DNA of 48,551 bases. It comes from Rozella allomycis CSF55. Taxonomy: Eukaryota; Rozellomycota. The notes beneath the pieces were generated by a model, which saw only the letters and a program-made list of their open reading frames with translations, ran no database searches and was not told the DNA's origin. The position numbers and the translations under genes are program-made. Numbering within the stretch: the stretch's first letter is position 1; each line of letters starts with the position of its first letter. The stretch is taken from NCBI GenBank assembly GCA_000442015.1, contig KE560862.1, positions 1 through 48,551 of the forward strand. Reading direction: 5' to 3'. This document shows, piece by piece, positions 10,651 to 20,835 of the stretch.

Positions 10651-11761
10651 TTATTCGTCGTCAATGTTTAGGGAATCTAAGTCATCGATATTAAACAATT
10701 CTTCGTTGATAGGACCGGGATTCTCGTCTTGTGTGATCTCTTCTCTAGTAGTATAATCAATTTCAGTAGCGTCTTCATCATCTTTAAACAATTCAGGATT
10801 AAACGTAAATAATTCCTTTCCAGACGCCATAAGCTTACCAGATTTAACCTTTTGCGCCCTGTCTTTAGTCTTTGCGTCAGCTTCTTCTGCTAATTTCGCT
10901 ATCCTTGAAGCTTTCCATGCTGTAAAAGATTCTAAAGTCACGGGTGTTAAATTGTCGCCAAGTTTGTGCCTCTCTGTTTCCAGAAACTCTTCCAAAGTTA
11001 TTTGTTCTTTTTCTTCTTCCTTTTGTTTTTCAGATTTTAAGACAAAACCAGGAGGTAATGCGTGTCTGTATTTACATTTTTGACCTATGTAGACAGAAAC
11101 CAAAAAATACCTCCATTTGGGCATTCCCAAAACCATCCGTATTTCTTTTGCTCGATTGCTTCTAAAAAGTACTTGCAGACAATATCAGTCGTAGTCTTTA
11201 TACCAGGGCCATGCTTGTCTTTAACTACCGATTCTAGTTTGTCTTGATCCCATTTATCCATCGTGTCTTGTTCTTTGGCCGAATCACGAGCATCGGTATA
11301 GAGATCAATTTTAGCAGATTTTCTTTCTTTAGATAAATCGTGAGAAAACTTGCACTTATCACCCTTGGTACACAGACCTATAAAGACCATTGAAGTTTCG
11401 TACCTTGTTTAAAAAATGCACAAACCACAGATTTTGGATCAACGCCTATATTATTATTGGTATCTTTGTGTACCGACAGCAACTTTTTGAGTAAGGACTG
11501 GTTTAAATAAAGCAGCTAGTTCTTTCTTCTTTTTTTCAGCTTCCTCTTTTGCTTCCTTTTTCTTTCTAATGTCTTCTTCTGCCTTTTATATTTGAAAACT
11601 AGTTTAAATACCTTTTGCGGACCAACTTGATATTGTTTTTGAACCTGTTGAACATACTTATTCACTTTGGCACTTTTATTTTTATTTTTTAGCCCAAAAG
11701 TTTTGTCTTCTACAATTTTTTGTTTTACTTTTTGTTCTTGTTTTTTGGATTTTGGAGGCAT
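10651..11761 (-). CDS. TMA46: CCCH zinc-finger DRG-GTPase partner, TMA46/ZC3H15 (DFRP1)
   Basis: Five exons; introns at 11583-11611, 11446-11473, 11378-11403 and 11085-11110 are 26-29 nt. The product is 333 residues. The start [20 protein letters not shown] and [13 protein letters not shown] is typical of the family. Finger one reads [19 protein letters not shown] (CX7CX5CX3H). Finger two begins [17 protein letters not shown] and ends [12 protein letters not shown]; it is complete only after splicing. The [13 protein letters not shown] segment and acidic C-terminus are the DFRP region. In known relatives this region binds and stabilises the GTPase DRG1/Rbg1 on ribosomes. The protein acts in the cytoplasm in translation. 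Confidence 0.9.
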
Positions 11762-11930
11762 TCACAAGATTGACCAGGGTAAATTATCATAGAATCCGCT
11801 AAAGCAATGCTACGACTCTATGTTGAAATTTAGATGTAAATTTAAAAATGATCCTTCATTTTGTGTTCAGTTTTAATTTCATTGAATATAATGATTCGCT
11901 CTACACTATCCACTAAGCCACATTTAAAAA

Positions 11931-13952
11931 ATGGTTTTGCATGTTTCTCATCCCAACAACGTTAGAGTATATCATGTCAGTGGAAGAGATCAAGCGTCTT
12001 TACCGGAATGGTTAGTTAATAAGCATAAGAAATCTTTGAAAAAAGATGCTGGTAAAAATACTAAATTTCATAGAGACAGAATGGCGACAAAGAATTGAGT
12101 TGATACAAGATTTTAAATTTCCAGAAGCCAGCAATAGAATAAAAATGACACCTAATCTTCAACATGTAGTTGCAACTGGTGTTTACAAACCTCAAGTTAA
12201 AGTTTTTGACACTCAAGATCTATCATTGAAATTTGAAAGGCATTTCACTTCTGAAAATGTTGAATTTGAGGTAAATTAAAGACATTAAAGAAGATTTAGG
12301 TTCTTAGTGATGATTGGACAAAAATGGTTTTTCTTCAAAACGATAGAAGTATTGAATTCCACGCACAAGGAGGTTGTCATTATAAAACAAGAATTCCAGC
12401 TGTAATAAATATGAATAAATTTGAAATAGTTTGGACGAGACATGAAATATCATAAAGAAACAGCAGATTTATATGTTGTTGGTCGATCAAATGAAGCGTT
12501 CAGATTGAACTTGGACGTGGGACAATTTATGAATCCATTTGAAACAAATTTGCCTTCTATTAATGTAAAAATAATTTAAAATAGAAAAAGGCGGTTGATA
12601 TTAATGAATTGCATTCTCTGGTAATGTTGGGAGGTGAAAATGGGTTTGTTGAATTTTGGGATCCGAGAGTGCGAAAGTCAATTTATTCTTTGGATTTAAA
12701 TTTGAATGTACGTGACCAAGTTGAAGTTTCTTCATTAAAATTTTTAAATGATGGATTGTCTTTGGCCATGGGAACATCTAAAGGTCACGCTTTGTTATTT
12801 GATCTTCGTCAATCTACTCCATTCCAGCAAAAGAAGCATCAATATGAGCTACCTATAATTAACATATCTCATCATGCTTCTTCTGATGTTATGATAACTT
12901 CAGACAAGAAAGTTTGTAAATTGTGGAACAAAAATACCGCGGAGCCATTTACTTCCATAGAACCACCAAATGACATTAATGATGTTTTCGTTATTCCAGA
13001 CACTGGAATGATCATGATGGCCAGTGAAAGCATCGAAATGCAAACATTCTATGTTCCCTCATTAGGCCCTGCTCCTTCATGGGCTTCATTCCTTGATAAT
13101 TTGACTGAAGAGTTGGAAGAGAAGCCATCACAGGCAGTTTACGATGATTATAAATTTGTAACACTAAAAGACTTAAAATCCCTTAACCTTGAGCATCTAA
13201 TTGGTACAAAAGCCATAAAAGCTTACATGCATGGCTACTTCATTGACCATCGCCTATACGAAAAAGTAAAGGCGATTGTCAATCCATTTGCATATGATGA
13301 ATATGTTAAACAAAAGAAAGAAGAAAAAGTCAAGTCTAGAATCTCCATTAATAAAAAGTTGCCTAAAATCAATCGTACCCTGGCTCAAAAATTGGAAGAA
13401 GACAAAAATTCAGAAATTCTTAATGATTCTCGTTTTGCTGATATATTCGCAAATGAAGATTTTGAAATTGATGAGGAATCTAATGAATACAAACTCTTGC
13501 ATCCAGTCAGAGTAAAATACACATCTTGCATGAAATATAGAGCAAAAAATCAATCGTTGAGCACTTTGACGATGTCTCTAGTGATGAAGATTTTGAAAAG
13601 TCAAAGAAGGTTCAAAGCGCACCCACCAAATCAATTAAAATGTATGAAATAAAAGTAAGCAATTTCTACAGTTAAGAAAGGCTGGTGAATCTCTTCAATC
13701 ATTGTACAAGAATAAAAATAATAGAAAAACTTTTGAAGAAAGATTAGCGATGGGTGAAGAAGATTTGAATAATTCGTCTACTAAAGTGGAAGGAAACGTT
13801 CAAGCAACATTTACAGTAAATATATATTCTTTTTGAAAATTCAGTCGAGTGGAAGAGGAAGAGGTGGTAGACACTTGCCCCACAAAAGAACACAGCAGCG
13901 TGGAGTTAGAGAATTGAGATTACCAAAATCTTCAACAAAATGGAAAAAATAA
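11931..13952 (+). CDS. ENP2: Nucleolar WD-repeat protein NOL10/Enp2
   Basis: Eight exons (11931-12051, 12074-12270, 12300-12401, 12430-12564, 12585-13511, 13541-13654, 13681-13815, 13845-13952) add to 612 residues in one frame. The N-terminal WD propeller starts LHVSHPNNVRVYHVSGR and includes TPNLQHVVATGVYKPQVKVF, GRDMKYHKETADLYVVG and LVMLGGENGFVEFWDPR. The NUC153 region NDSRFADIFANEDFEIDEES, the MYEIK/AGESL junction and the Gly/Arg-rich basic tail are as in NOL10. Enp2 acts with Bfr2 in the small-subunit processome during 18S rRNA maturation. Introns are 20-29 nt; the fourth (12565-12584) is 20 nt. Acceptor choice for the intron at 13655-13680 was set by matching MYEIKAGE of human NOL10. 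Confidence 0.91.
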
Positions 13953-14069
13953 AAGCATTCATTTTTTAATTAAATGTGATTTTAATACCCTTTTCATTAA
14001 TCAATTCCTAATTCCCTTGTTTTCTATTTGCGAGTCAATTTGATTGCTAAATTAATTTGAAATTTCTAA

Positions 14070-15702
14070 ATGCCAGTCCAAGTAGACCCAAACAACGTCC
14101 GACTAAATTTAAAATCGAATAATCAAGAGCACCTGCTATCTTTCCATGACAAATTGACTGAAAACGAAAAATCATCCTTGTTATCTCAAATCAATTCACT
14201 TGAATTTTCCAGGATCGCTCAAATATACAAAAATGCTACTTCAAATAGTTCTTTAACCTCCTCTGGTACTATTGAGCCACTTTCTAATGATTCTTTTGCT
14301 AGTACAATTTATGAAAGCGACCAAACACAGCACGAGTTTGCCAACAAAATAAAAGACTGGGAAAAACTTGGATTAACGTTGATAAGAAACAATAAAGTTG
14401 CAGTTTTGTTGCTTGCTGGTGGTCAGGGAACCAGACTTGGATCATCGGCTCCAAAAGGATGCTATGACATTGGCTTGCCATCACATAAATCATTATTCCA
14501 ATTACAAGCTGAAAGAATCAAAAGATTGGAGTTGTTGACTCAATCTATTGAGGAACTGTCTGATCACCCACATCCAGTGACCATTCCATGGGTAAGCAAC
14601 TTTTCAGTATTTAATAAATAGTATGTGATGACAAGTGGGCCAACAAAAGCTGAAACGATAAATTTCTTTGAGCGCCATAATTTCTTCGGATTGAAAAAGG
14701 ATCAAATTATATTTTTTGAACAAGGTGTCCTTCCATGCTTAACAAATGATGGAAAAATAATGCTTGAAGATAAATCAAAGGTATTTCTTTAGGTAAAATA
14801 CAATCCAAGGTTGCAAAGGCCCCGGATGGAAACGGTGGAGTGTACAGAGCCTTGGCTAAAGAAGGCGTGCTAGATGATATGAGAAAACGTGGCATTATTC
14901 ATGTACACATGTACTGTGTTGATAATTGCCTTGTTCGTGTTGCAGATCCTGTTTTCATCGGCTATTGTGCTTCCAAGGAAGCCGAATGCGGAAGTCAAGT
15001 TGTAAGGAAAACAAATCCAGCTGAGCCTGTTGGAATTTTATGCAAAAGAAATGGAAAGTTTCAAGTTGTTGAATACAGTGAAATTGATAAAGAAACTACG
15101 GAGAAGAGGGATAGCAAAGGTCAACTTTTATTCAGAGCTGCCAATATTGCTAATCATTATTACAGAACTAACTTTTTGGAAAAAATCGCAAAAGAAATTG
15201 AGCCAAAGATGGAATATCATATCGCTAGAAAGAAGATTCCTACCGTATGTTTGATCCAATGTTTGAATGTAGGTAGACTTGACCACGGGAGAATTGATTA
15301 AACCAACAACGCCAAATGGAATGAAATTGGAGGTAAATTCTGCTTCTTTCAATTTAATAGTTATTTGTTTTTGATGTTTTTCCTTTCACTGAAAAATTGG
15401 CAGTATTGGAAGTTGCTAGAGAAGATTATTTTTCTCCGTTGAAAAATGCACCTGGAACAAACGAGGATTCACCAGAAACTAGTCGCAGAGATATCATGAA
15501 TCAGCATCGACGATTTTTGGAGGCTGCTGGAGCTCATGTCAGACCAGATGCTAATGGAGAGTGCACAGTTGAAATATCTTCACTCGTAAGCTATGCAGGT
15601 GAGAATCTCCACCGTTTGTCTGGTCTATATTTGCAGTGTCCTATTATCATCAATAATGAGGAGGACCTTGAAATTCTTATTAAAAATTCCAAAGGAAAAT
15701 AA
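14070..15702 (+). CDS. UAP1: UDP-N-acetylglucosamine pyrophosphorylase
   Basis: Five exons (14070-14591, 14622-14780, 14810-15244, 15273-15332, 15361-15702) encode 505 residues, normal for the family. The nucleotide-binding loop [10 protein letters not shown] lies at residues 115-124, followed by [17 protein letters not shown]. Other family blocks are [39 protein letters not shown] and the C-terminal [16 protein letters not shown]. The enzyme makes UDP-GlcNAc from UTP and GlcNAc-1-phosphate in the cytosol. UDP-GlcNAc feeds chitin, N-glycans and GPI anchors, so the gene fits a fungus that makes chitin at some stage. All four introns are 28-30 nt. It lies 117 bases after NOL10 on the same strand. 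Confidence 0.95.
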
Positions 15703-15781
15703 AAAAATCTTACCTATTCTCTATTTTCGTTCATAATTGTGAGCCTTAATTAACTCCAAGCCTCCAATATAACGTTTACTG

Positions 15782-16618
15782 ATGTCATTCAAATTTAGGA
15801 ATATATATTCATCTGAAAAAAAGGAAAGCGCCATTAATATCTTCGTTTATGGAGATCACCCAGAAATGCTCTCGAAGTTGAGTGAAGGGAGTCGTAATGA
15901 GCTCAGATTCTGGGAAATCGACAAGAAGAAATCAATGTGGGTCCCAATTTCTGATCTAAGTCTATACAAACCGCAAATTTTACATACGAAGGATGTAATT
16001 AGACTGCCATATATTGCTAATGGCGAACATATGTTCTTGGCAAGTACAAATCATCAGGTGTTGGATATATCAAAAGAAAACATAAAAGACAACCTTAAAC
16101 AATCAATAAGTCAAGATGGATTGTTCTATTGCTTTAATGGTTTCATGCCTGAGTTAATCGAAAATGATGACAGTCCTAGCGTTTTTTGCGACATTCCCTT
16201 AATAAGACTAGCCAGAATCGATGATTTATTAAAATATTTAAAGAATATGGGCGAAATATATAATTCGAGTACCAGCGTAGAAGTGGAAGTTGATTCGGTA
16301 ACCCCTCCAATTTTTGTCAATGATGAAAGCAGCTCTGATTCTTTTCTTAACAAGAACGAGGTATTTCCTTTAATGCATAAATCTATACAACCTTTACATG
16401 ATCCCATTTCGACAGCATCCAATTTATTTGTAAACCCATCAGATGGAGGGTTCAACACAAAAACTGTTCATGGAAACATTAATAGTAATATTGATACTCT
16501 GACTTTGGTGGCATGTATATTAGGGGCAATCTTATGTGTAACGTTGACCGCTGCGTATAGTGTATTACATCGACGAAAGTCAAAGAGAATTCAAATAAGC
16601 GCAATCGATTTCAGCTAG
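15782..16618 (+). CDS. Unknown single-span membrane protein
   Basis: An open frame of 278 residues starting at the first ATG (MSFKFRNIYSSEKK). There is no clear signal peptide. The body is hydrophilic with a moderate number of charged residues; the middle carries a Ser- and Asp-rich stretch (DESSSDSFLNKNE). One transmembrane segment lies near the C-terminus (LTLVACILGAILCVTLTAAY), followed by a basic tail (HRRKSKRIQ). A tail-proximal anchor could place the bulk in the lumen if a missing upstream exon supplied a signal. I found none between 15703 and 15781. No family recognised. It precedes a second gene with the same layout by 119 bases. Confidence 0.55.
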   Translation: MSFKFRNIYSSEKKESAINIFVYGDHPEMLSKLSEGSRNELRFWEIDKKKSMWVPISDLSLYKPQILHTKDVIRLPYIANGEHMFLASTNHQVLDISKENIKDNLKQSISQDGLFYCFNGFMPELIENDDSPSVFCDIPLIRLARIDDLLKYLKNMGEIYNSSTSVEVEVDSVTPPIFVNDESSSDSFLNKNEVFPLMHKSIQPLHDPISTASNLFVNPSDGGFNTKTVHGNINSNIDTLTLVACILGAILCVTLTAAYSVLHRRKSKRIQISAIDFS

Positions 16619-16737
16619 CTGCAATATTTAATAAATTAAATTATTTAACATCCATAAATCATGTAATTTGTAAAGATGTTACTTTAACCAAATTAATTAA
16701 TTGACCGGTTATTACAGTAGCGCCACAATCCGCACAC

Positions 16738-17343
16738 ATGCAAGTCAGTATTGATGTATTGAATGATATGCAAGACATAGAGGCAAGCCTATTTGATGAC
16801 TTTATATCTTATTTTTATGCATCCAAAGAAAAGAAGGACAACGGGATTATCATAAACAAAATAGAGCAATTCAATGTACCCGAAATTGAATCAAAAAATT
16901 GCTCTTCGCAATCACACCATACAGTGAAAAATGGAATGAGAAACGCAATTACACCTGCCTCTGAGATGTTTATAAATAGAAATAGATATCTTAGAAGTAA
17001 AAAAATGAAGATATTTGTAACTTCTCCCCGTAATCGAACAGTTAACGACAGTGAACTTGACGACTTAGACGATACATACGACACCCATAATAATATTACT
17101 ATTAATGATTTCCCTGTAGCAAATGATGATAAAGAAATTATTGAGACAAATTTTAGCCCCGCGCTCCACACGGAAATTGGAACTAGCACTTTAAATATCA
17201 CCCGAACAAGTGAAATTGTAGACAAAAATGATACTTACAGTCAAATGTCTTATGGAACTAACTTCTTGATCGTCGTTGGCCTCCTTTTGTTACTAGGAAT
17301 TGGTTTGAAAGCTTCCCTCAAGTCTCGAAAACCATTAATATAA
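16738..17343 (+). CDS. Unknown single-span membrane protein, same layout as upstream gene
   Basis: A 201-residue frame (start MQVSIDVLNDMQDIE). It is polar and has several Asn-X-Ser/Thr sites (NRT, NDS, NIT, NDT). A single hydrophobic span near the end (TNFLIVVGLLLLLGIGL) is followed by a short basic tail (KASLKSRKPLI). No signal peptide is visible, and the ATG may be internal to an unspliced first exon. No known domain. Together with the preceding gene it forms a tandem pair of C-terminally anchored proteins of unknown role. Confidence 0.5.
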   Translation: MQVSIDVLNDMQDIEASLFDDFISYFYASKEKKDNGIIINKIEQFNVPEIESKNCSSQSHHTVKNGMRNAITPASEMFINRNRYLRSKKMKIFVTSPRNRTVNDSELDDLDDTYDTHNNITINDFPVANDDKEIIETNFSPALHTEIGTSTLNITRTSEIVDKNDTYSQMSYGTNFLIVVGLLLLLGIGLKASLKSRKPLI

Positions 17344-17441
17344 TGCGTACTATTACAAACATTATCATAACAAGCAATATTTTTAAAAAAACTATTCAAA
17401 TAAAGTAATCGTCACTTTTTTACGATTTTTGGAAAATTAAG

Positions 17442-17789
17442 ATGAATGACATTGTCTCTTATGTTTACTCTATCACATGCCTGCTTGGCGGTCTAATTGG
17501 ATTTATAAAAGCAGGCTCATATACATCCCTGTTATTTGGCTCTGGGCTAGGTATAGTTTTGTTTTATGGTGCAATATGCGTTAATTCTAACCCGAAAGAT
17601 TACATGCTACTAATCTCAGTATCATTTTTAATGTTTGTGGTCATGTTTTATAGATATTTGATTTCACGGAAATTTATGCCAGCTGGCTTTATTTGCTTGT
17701 TTAGGTAAAGTAAATGATGTGTCTAAATAAGTGCCGGAGTGTTGCTAAAATATGGGGCTCGCTTCGTTCAAGATGGCCGTTTAAATTAA
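17442..17789 (+). CDS. TMEM14 family small membrane protein
   Basis: Two exons (17442-17704 and 17732-17789) joined across a 27-nt intron give 106 residues, the usual TMEM14 size. Family features are the GGLIGFIKAGSYTSLLFGSGLG repeat in the first two helices and SRKFMPAGFICLFSAGVLL in the last two. Without splicing the protein would stop in the fourth helix. TMEM14 proteins are four-helix membrane proteins; TMEM14C acts in mitochondrial porphyrin import in animals. The role in this organism is not known. Confidence 0.82.
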
Positions 17790-17834
17790 TAAAATAACTA
17801 CGGTTAAGTAATAAAAAACAATCATGATTTTAAT

Positions 17835-18347
17835 TCAAACTCTTCTCTCGATTGGCTTGGAAATGAGACTCTCATAAACAGCGTTTGAAAGGACTGGTTG
17901 AGCACGTCGTAGTACCGTATAAGCGAAACCAATGCCAGGAAGACTTTCAATGAAATGATGGAGGCTCCACATATCTTCATGAAGTAGTATGAGTCCGTTA
18001 TCGTCCAGTAAAAATTTTGTCACCACATGAATACGGAAAGGGCCGAGGAACTGTCCAATATACTTTAAAGTATAAGAATGAATAGACTCGACAAGGATTG
18101 AACGTCCGGAAGTAGATAGGTTTAAAATTTCTACGTGAATATCAGAGCACAGATCAGCCAGTATATGGAATTGATTGATGGTGCTGAGACGATTATTTGT
18201 AACCCCAAATGTATCTCTGAATGAACTGTTTTCAGCATAATATTGATGGATATAATTTTGAATGAGGTCTTTTCGTACAGAGTACACACTGTTGATCAAT
18301 GTTGGAATCACTTGAATCGTGGTTATTGTGGTTGTTCCAGTAGCCAT
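17835..18347 (-). CDS. NTF2-like (SnoaL-fold) domain protein
   Basis: One exon, 170 residues. The pattern of an N-terminal helix (IQNYIHQYYAENSSFRDTF), a QFHILADL helix, alternating strands and a final strand ending LLHEDMWSLHHFIESLPGIG fits a single-domain NTF2-like cone fold. The HEDMWS motif is seen in uncharacterised fungal proteins of this type. The start MATGTTTITTIQ is Thr-rich. Possible roles range from small-molecule binding to an enzyme. The sequence does not decide. The gene is 45 bases from the TMEM14 stop, so the two genes converge. Confidence 0.55.
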   Translation of the reverse strand: MATGTTTITTIQVIPTLINSVYSVRKDLIQNYIHQYYAENSSFRDTFGVTNNRLSTINQFHILADLCSDIHVEILNLSTSGRSILVESIHSYTLKYIGQFLGPFRIHVVTKFLLDDNGLILLHEDMWSLHHFIESLPGIGFAYTVLRRAQPVLSNAVYESLISKPIERRV

Positions 18348-18376
18348 GATGAAATAAGCTTTAAATGAATTAACTT

Positions 18377-20485
18377 TTATTTATTGATCTTCGATGCGAA
18401 TTTCCTTTTCAGGCATTTAATAAAGCTAAATTTATCGTTTAAGAAATTCTTAAGATTTAAGAAACTGATTTGATCATTTAAGCCCATAATTCTACCTTCT
18501 TTTAACCATTTAAGGTAGCTGTTTTTGGTGATGCTAAACATTAATGGCCTTTGATTAGGCATTTTGAATAATCTTGCTAAAACATTGTGACAACCATATA
18601 GTGTCAATTTCTTGATCATATTGGTATCTACTGTTACAAAATGAATAATATCTGGATTGTCATTTTCAACTGCATAATTGAACACGTAGTTCTTTATTTT
18701 GTTAGAATATTTTTGTTGCTGAATTAAAAGGCCCAACAAGTCATACATTTGATGGTCAAGAACAAATTTGATACAATCGTTTATTAAAGAAATGTCAATG
18801 CTCTCGGGATCCAATTTTGAATGAATGAAAATATCAATAATTAAAATTTCAACGATAGGTGCGTTTTTCATTTGCAATGCCAACTTTGCAGCATGAGCTG
18901 TATCGTCGTGAAATACCATATTTGAATTGTCCAGAAGAAATTTAGTCACTGCATAATTGTTGTTTGCGACTGCTGTCATCAGTACTTTACCTCTAGCACT
19001 TGTCAATTTAAGATATGAGTATTGTTCCATCAAGAGAAATGCAATATCTGTTTTCCCCTGTGAGCAAACGGCTTCAAAAATCACCAAAACTTCATGTTCT
19101 AGTGGTAGTTCTTGAATAATATTTGCAACTCGATTAATGTCATTTTGATTAACAGCTACATAAAGCTGATGAATTAATGAAGTAGAAACTTGTTCATTAT
19201 GAGCTGACTGTTCGTAAATAGTAGGAATAGTTTGGGTATATTTCTTTTCTATTGGTTTATGAGCATTTGAACTTGAGGCTGGTGGTATTTCACACGAAAA
19301 CTCTCTACTTGATCCAGCAGGTGGTATCTCTGTTTGTCTTGAAGAAGAAGCTCTGGATCTCACGTGATTTGTCCTAGCTGAAGGTGTTTTTACGATAGCA
19401 GAGTCTACTAGGGACAACGATTCTCCTCTTGAAGGCACCAAAGATGCTTGTTTATTTATCAATGATGAACCCATATTAGAAGAATATTCCGACTTTATCA
19501 TGGAAGGTGAACTTAAATGAGAGCCAGTTTTTATATTTGATTTTGGAGCAGATACAATACTTGCTTGAATAGAAATATCTTTTTCTTGCGTTGATTTTTT
19601 ATGACTTGAAGCTATGTTTGAACGATCGCTTTTTGCCGGCGTATTCGAAGAATGTGATTTAGCTGCAGAAATAGATGATGCAAAATTACGCACTGATGGT
19701 TTCCTCTTTAAACCAGAATCAACTTTAGACGCAACGGATTTTTTCTGACTAAAAGATGGTGATCCAACGTTGGAAACGCTGCTGTTAACAGAAATAGCAG
19801 AACTAGAGGGTTTCCTGTTATGTTTTGATGATATATTTTGGCTTGAGGATTTCTTGTTTAGTCCTGAGTCCACCTTTGCAGCAACGTGTTTGTAAGATGG
19901 GGATCCAGGAGGCAAACTTAGTCGACTTTTTGTACTCTTAGGTTTCGGACTAGAAATGGGCATTGGAACAGGTTGGTCTTTGTTTGACGCTTGGATTGAT
20001 TTGCTTCCTGATGACTCACCCTCTGGGGTAACGATTTCCTCAATTCTTGAAGCACCATCAATAGCTCTTGTAATTTTCTTGTGTTGAACTACAGTCTTGG
20101 TAATTTCATCTTTCCCTTGTTTAATGTAAACTCTTTCGTAGCAATATTCACAGTCTGCATCACCTGTTTGCGTTGGAAAATTAAAGTTTTGAACTAAATC
20201 TCTGGTCTTTGACATTACATCTTGATGAATTTGATTCATCCTATGGTCTATTGAGGCTATGTCCTGGTTCATATTGTTCTATTTTGCAATAAACTTTATC
20301 CTTACAATTATATCTCTTGTGTTCATGTGAAATTGACTTGACATGCCTTGCATTACATCCTGAAAGTTATCCAAACCAAAGTCCATTTGAAATACATCGC
20401 CGGGATTTATCATTCTTCTTTCATCACTGCAAAGCACTAGTGTAAAAAAGCAACCAAAAAATGCGACGACTAACATTTTTGACAT
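18377..20485 (-). CDS. Predicted secreted Ser-rich protein with ankyrin-like C-terminal repeats
   Basis: Two exons: the first ends just before a 27-nt intron (about 20284-20310) that joins MNTRDII in frame to NNMNQDIAS of the long second exon. The product is about 690 residues. The start MSKMLVVAFFGCFFTLVLCS (ATG at 20485) is a strong signal peptide; further ATGs lie upstream to 20548. A Met-, Gln- and Asp-rich segment and a DCEYCYERVYIK motif follow. Residues about 150-400 are disordered, rich in Ser, Lys and Pro, with a repeated unit VAAKVDSGLNKK / VASKVDSGLKRK. The last 250 residues form degenerate ankyrin-like helix pairs (LYVAVNQNDINRVANIIQEL; AVANNNYAVTKFLLDNSN). No catalytic domain. 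A role as a secreted or host-directed protein is inference. Confidence 0.68.
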
Positions 20486-20835
20486 GTGGCAAAGCCAAAA
20501 TGGCATTGGTCTTGACTCTTGCCAGATAGGAAGCTTGCCAAAGGTCACAAGTGCACGTGCTCAAAATCAAATTTGGTTATTGAGATTTTAATACAAACAT
20601 CCAATTGAATGAGAATATAGACAGCTCAAAGACTGAAAATTGGACATCTATTTGAATTGTGAATTTGTGAAACATAACAAGAAACCAGGGATGGGTATCG
20701 GAAGAATCGCTTCACACTTAATTGAAACTGATTCTCGTAACTCCTTTGATTTTAAACTTTAACTTTCAGATTTATGAATACATTGTTCAAGATTTTATGA
20801 AAGGTTGCGATTTTTAAATATTGTAAATTTCGAAA
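20486..20835. promoter_or_regulatory. Divergent intergenic region between the secreted ankyrin-like gene and SAS-6
   Basis: About 350 bases separate two divergently read starts, long for this window, so the promoters of both genes must lie here. I see no TATA box or repeat that I would defend. Frames on the minus strand at 20752-20943 are chance or antisense to SAS-6. Confidence 0.4.

Noticed and set aside
13276-13515. Alternative frame in NOL10
   Set aside because: Overlaps the conserved NUC153 region in another frame and has low-complexity Lys-rich sequence only.
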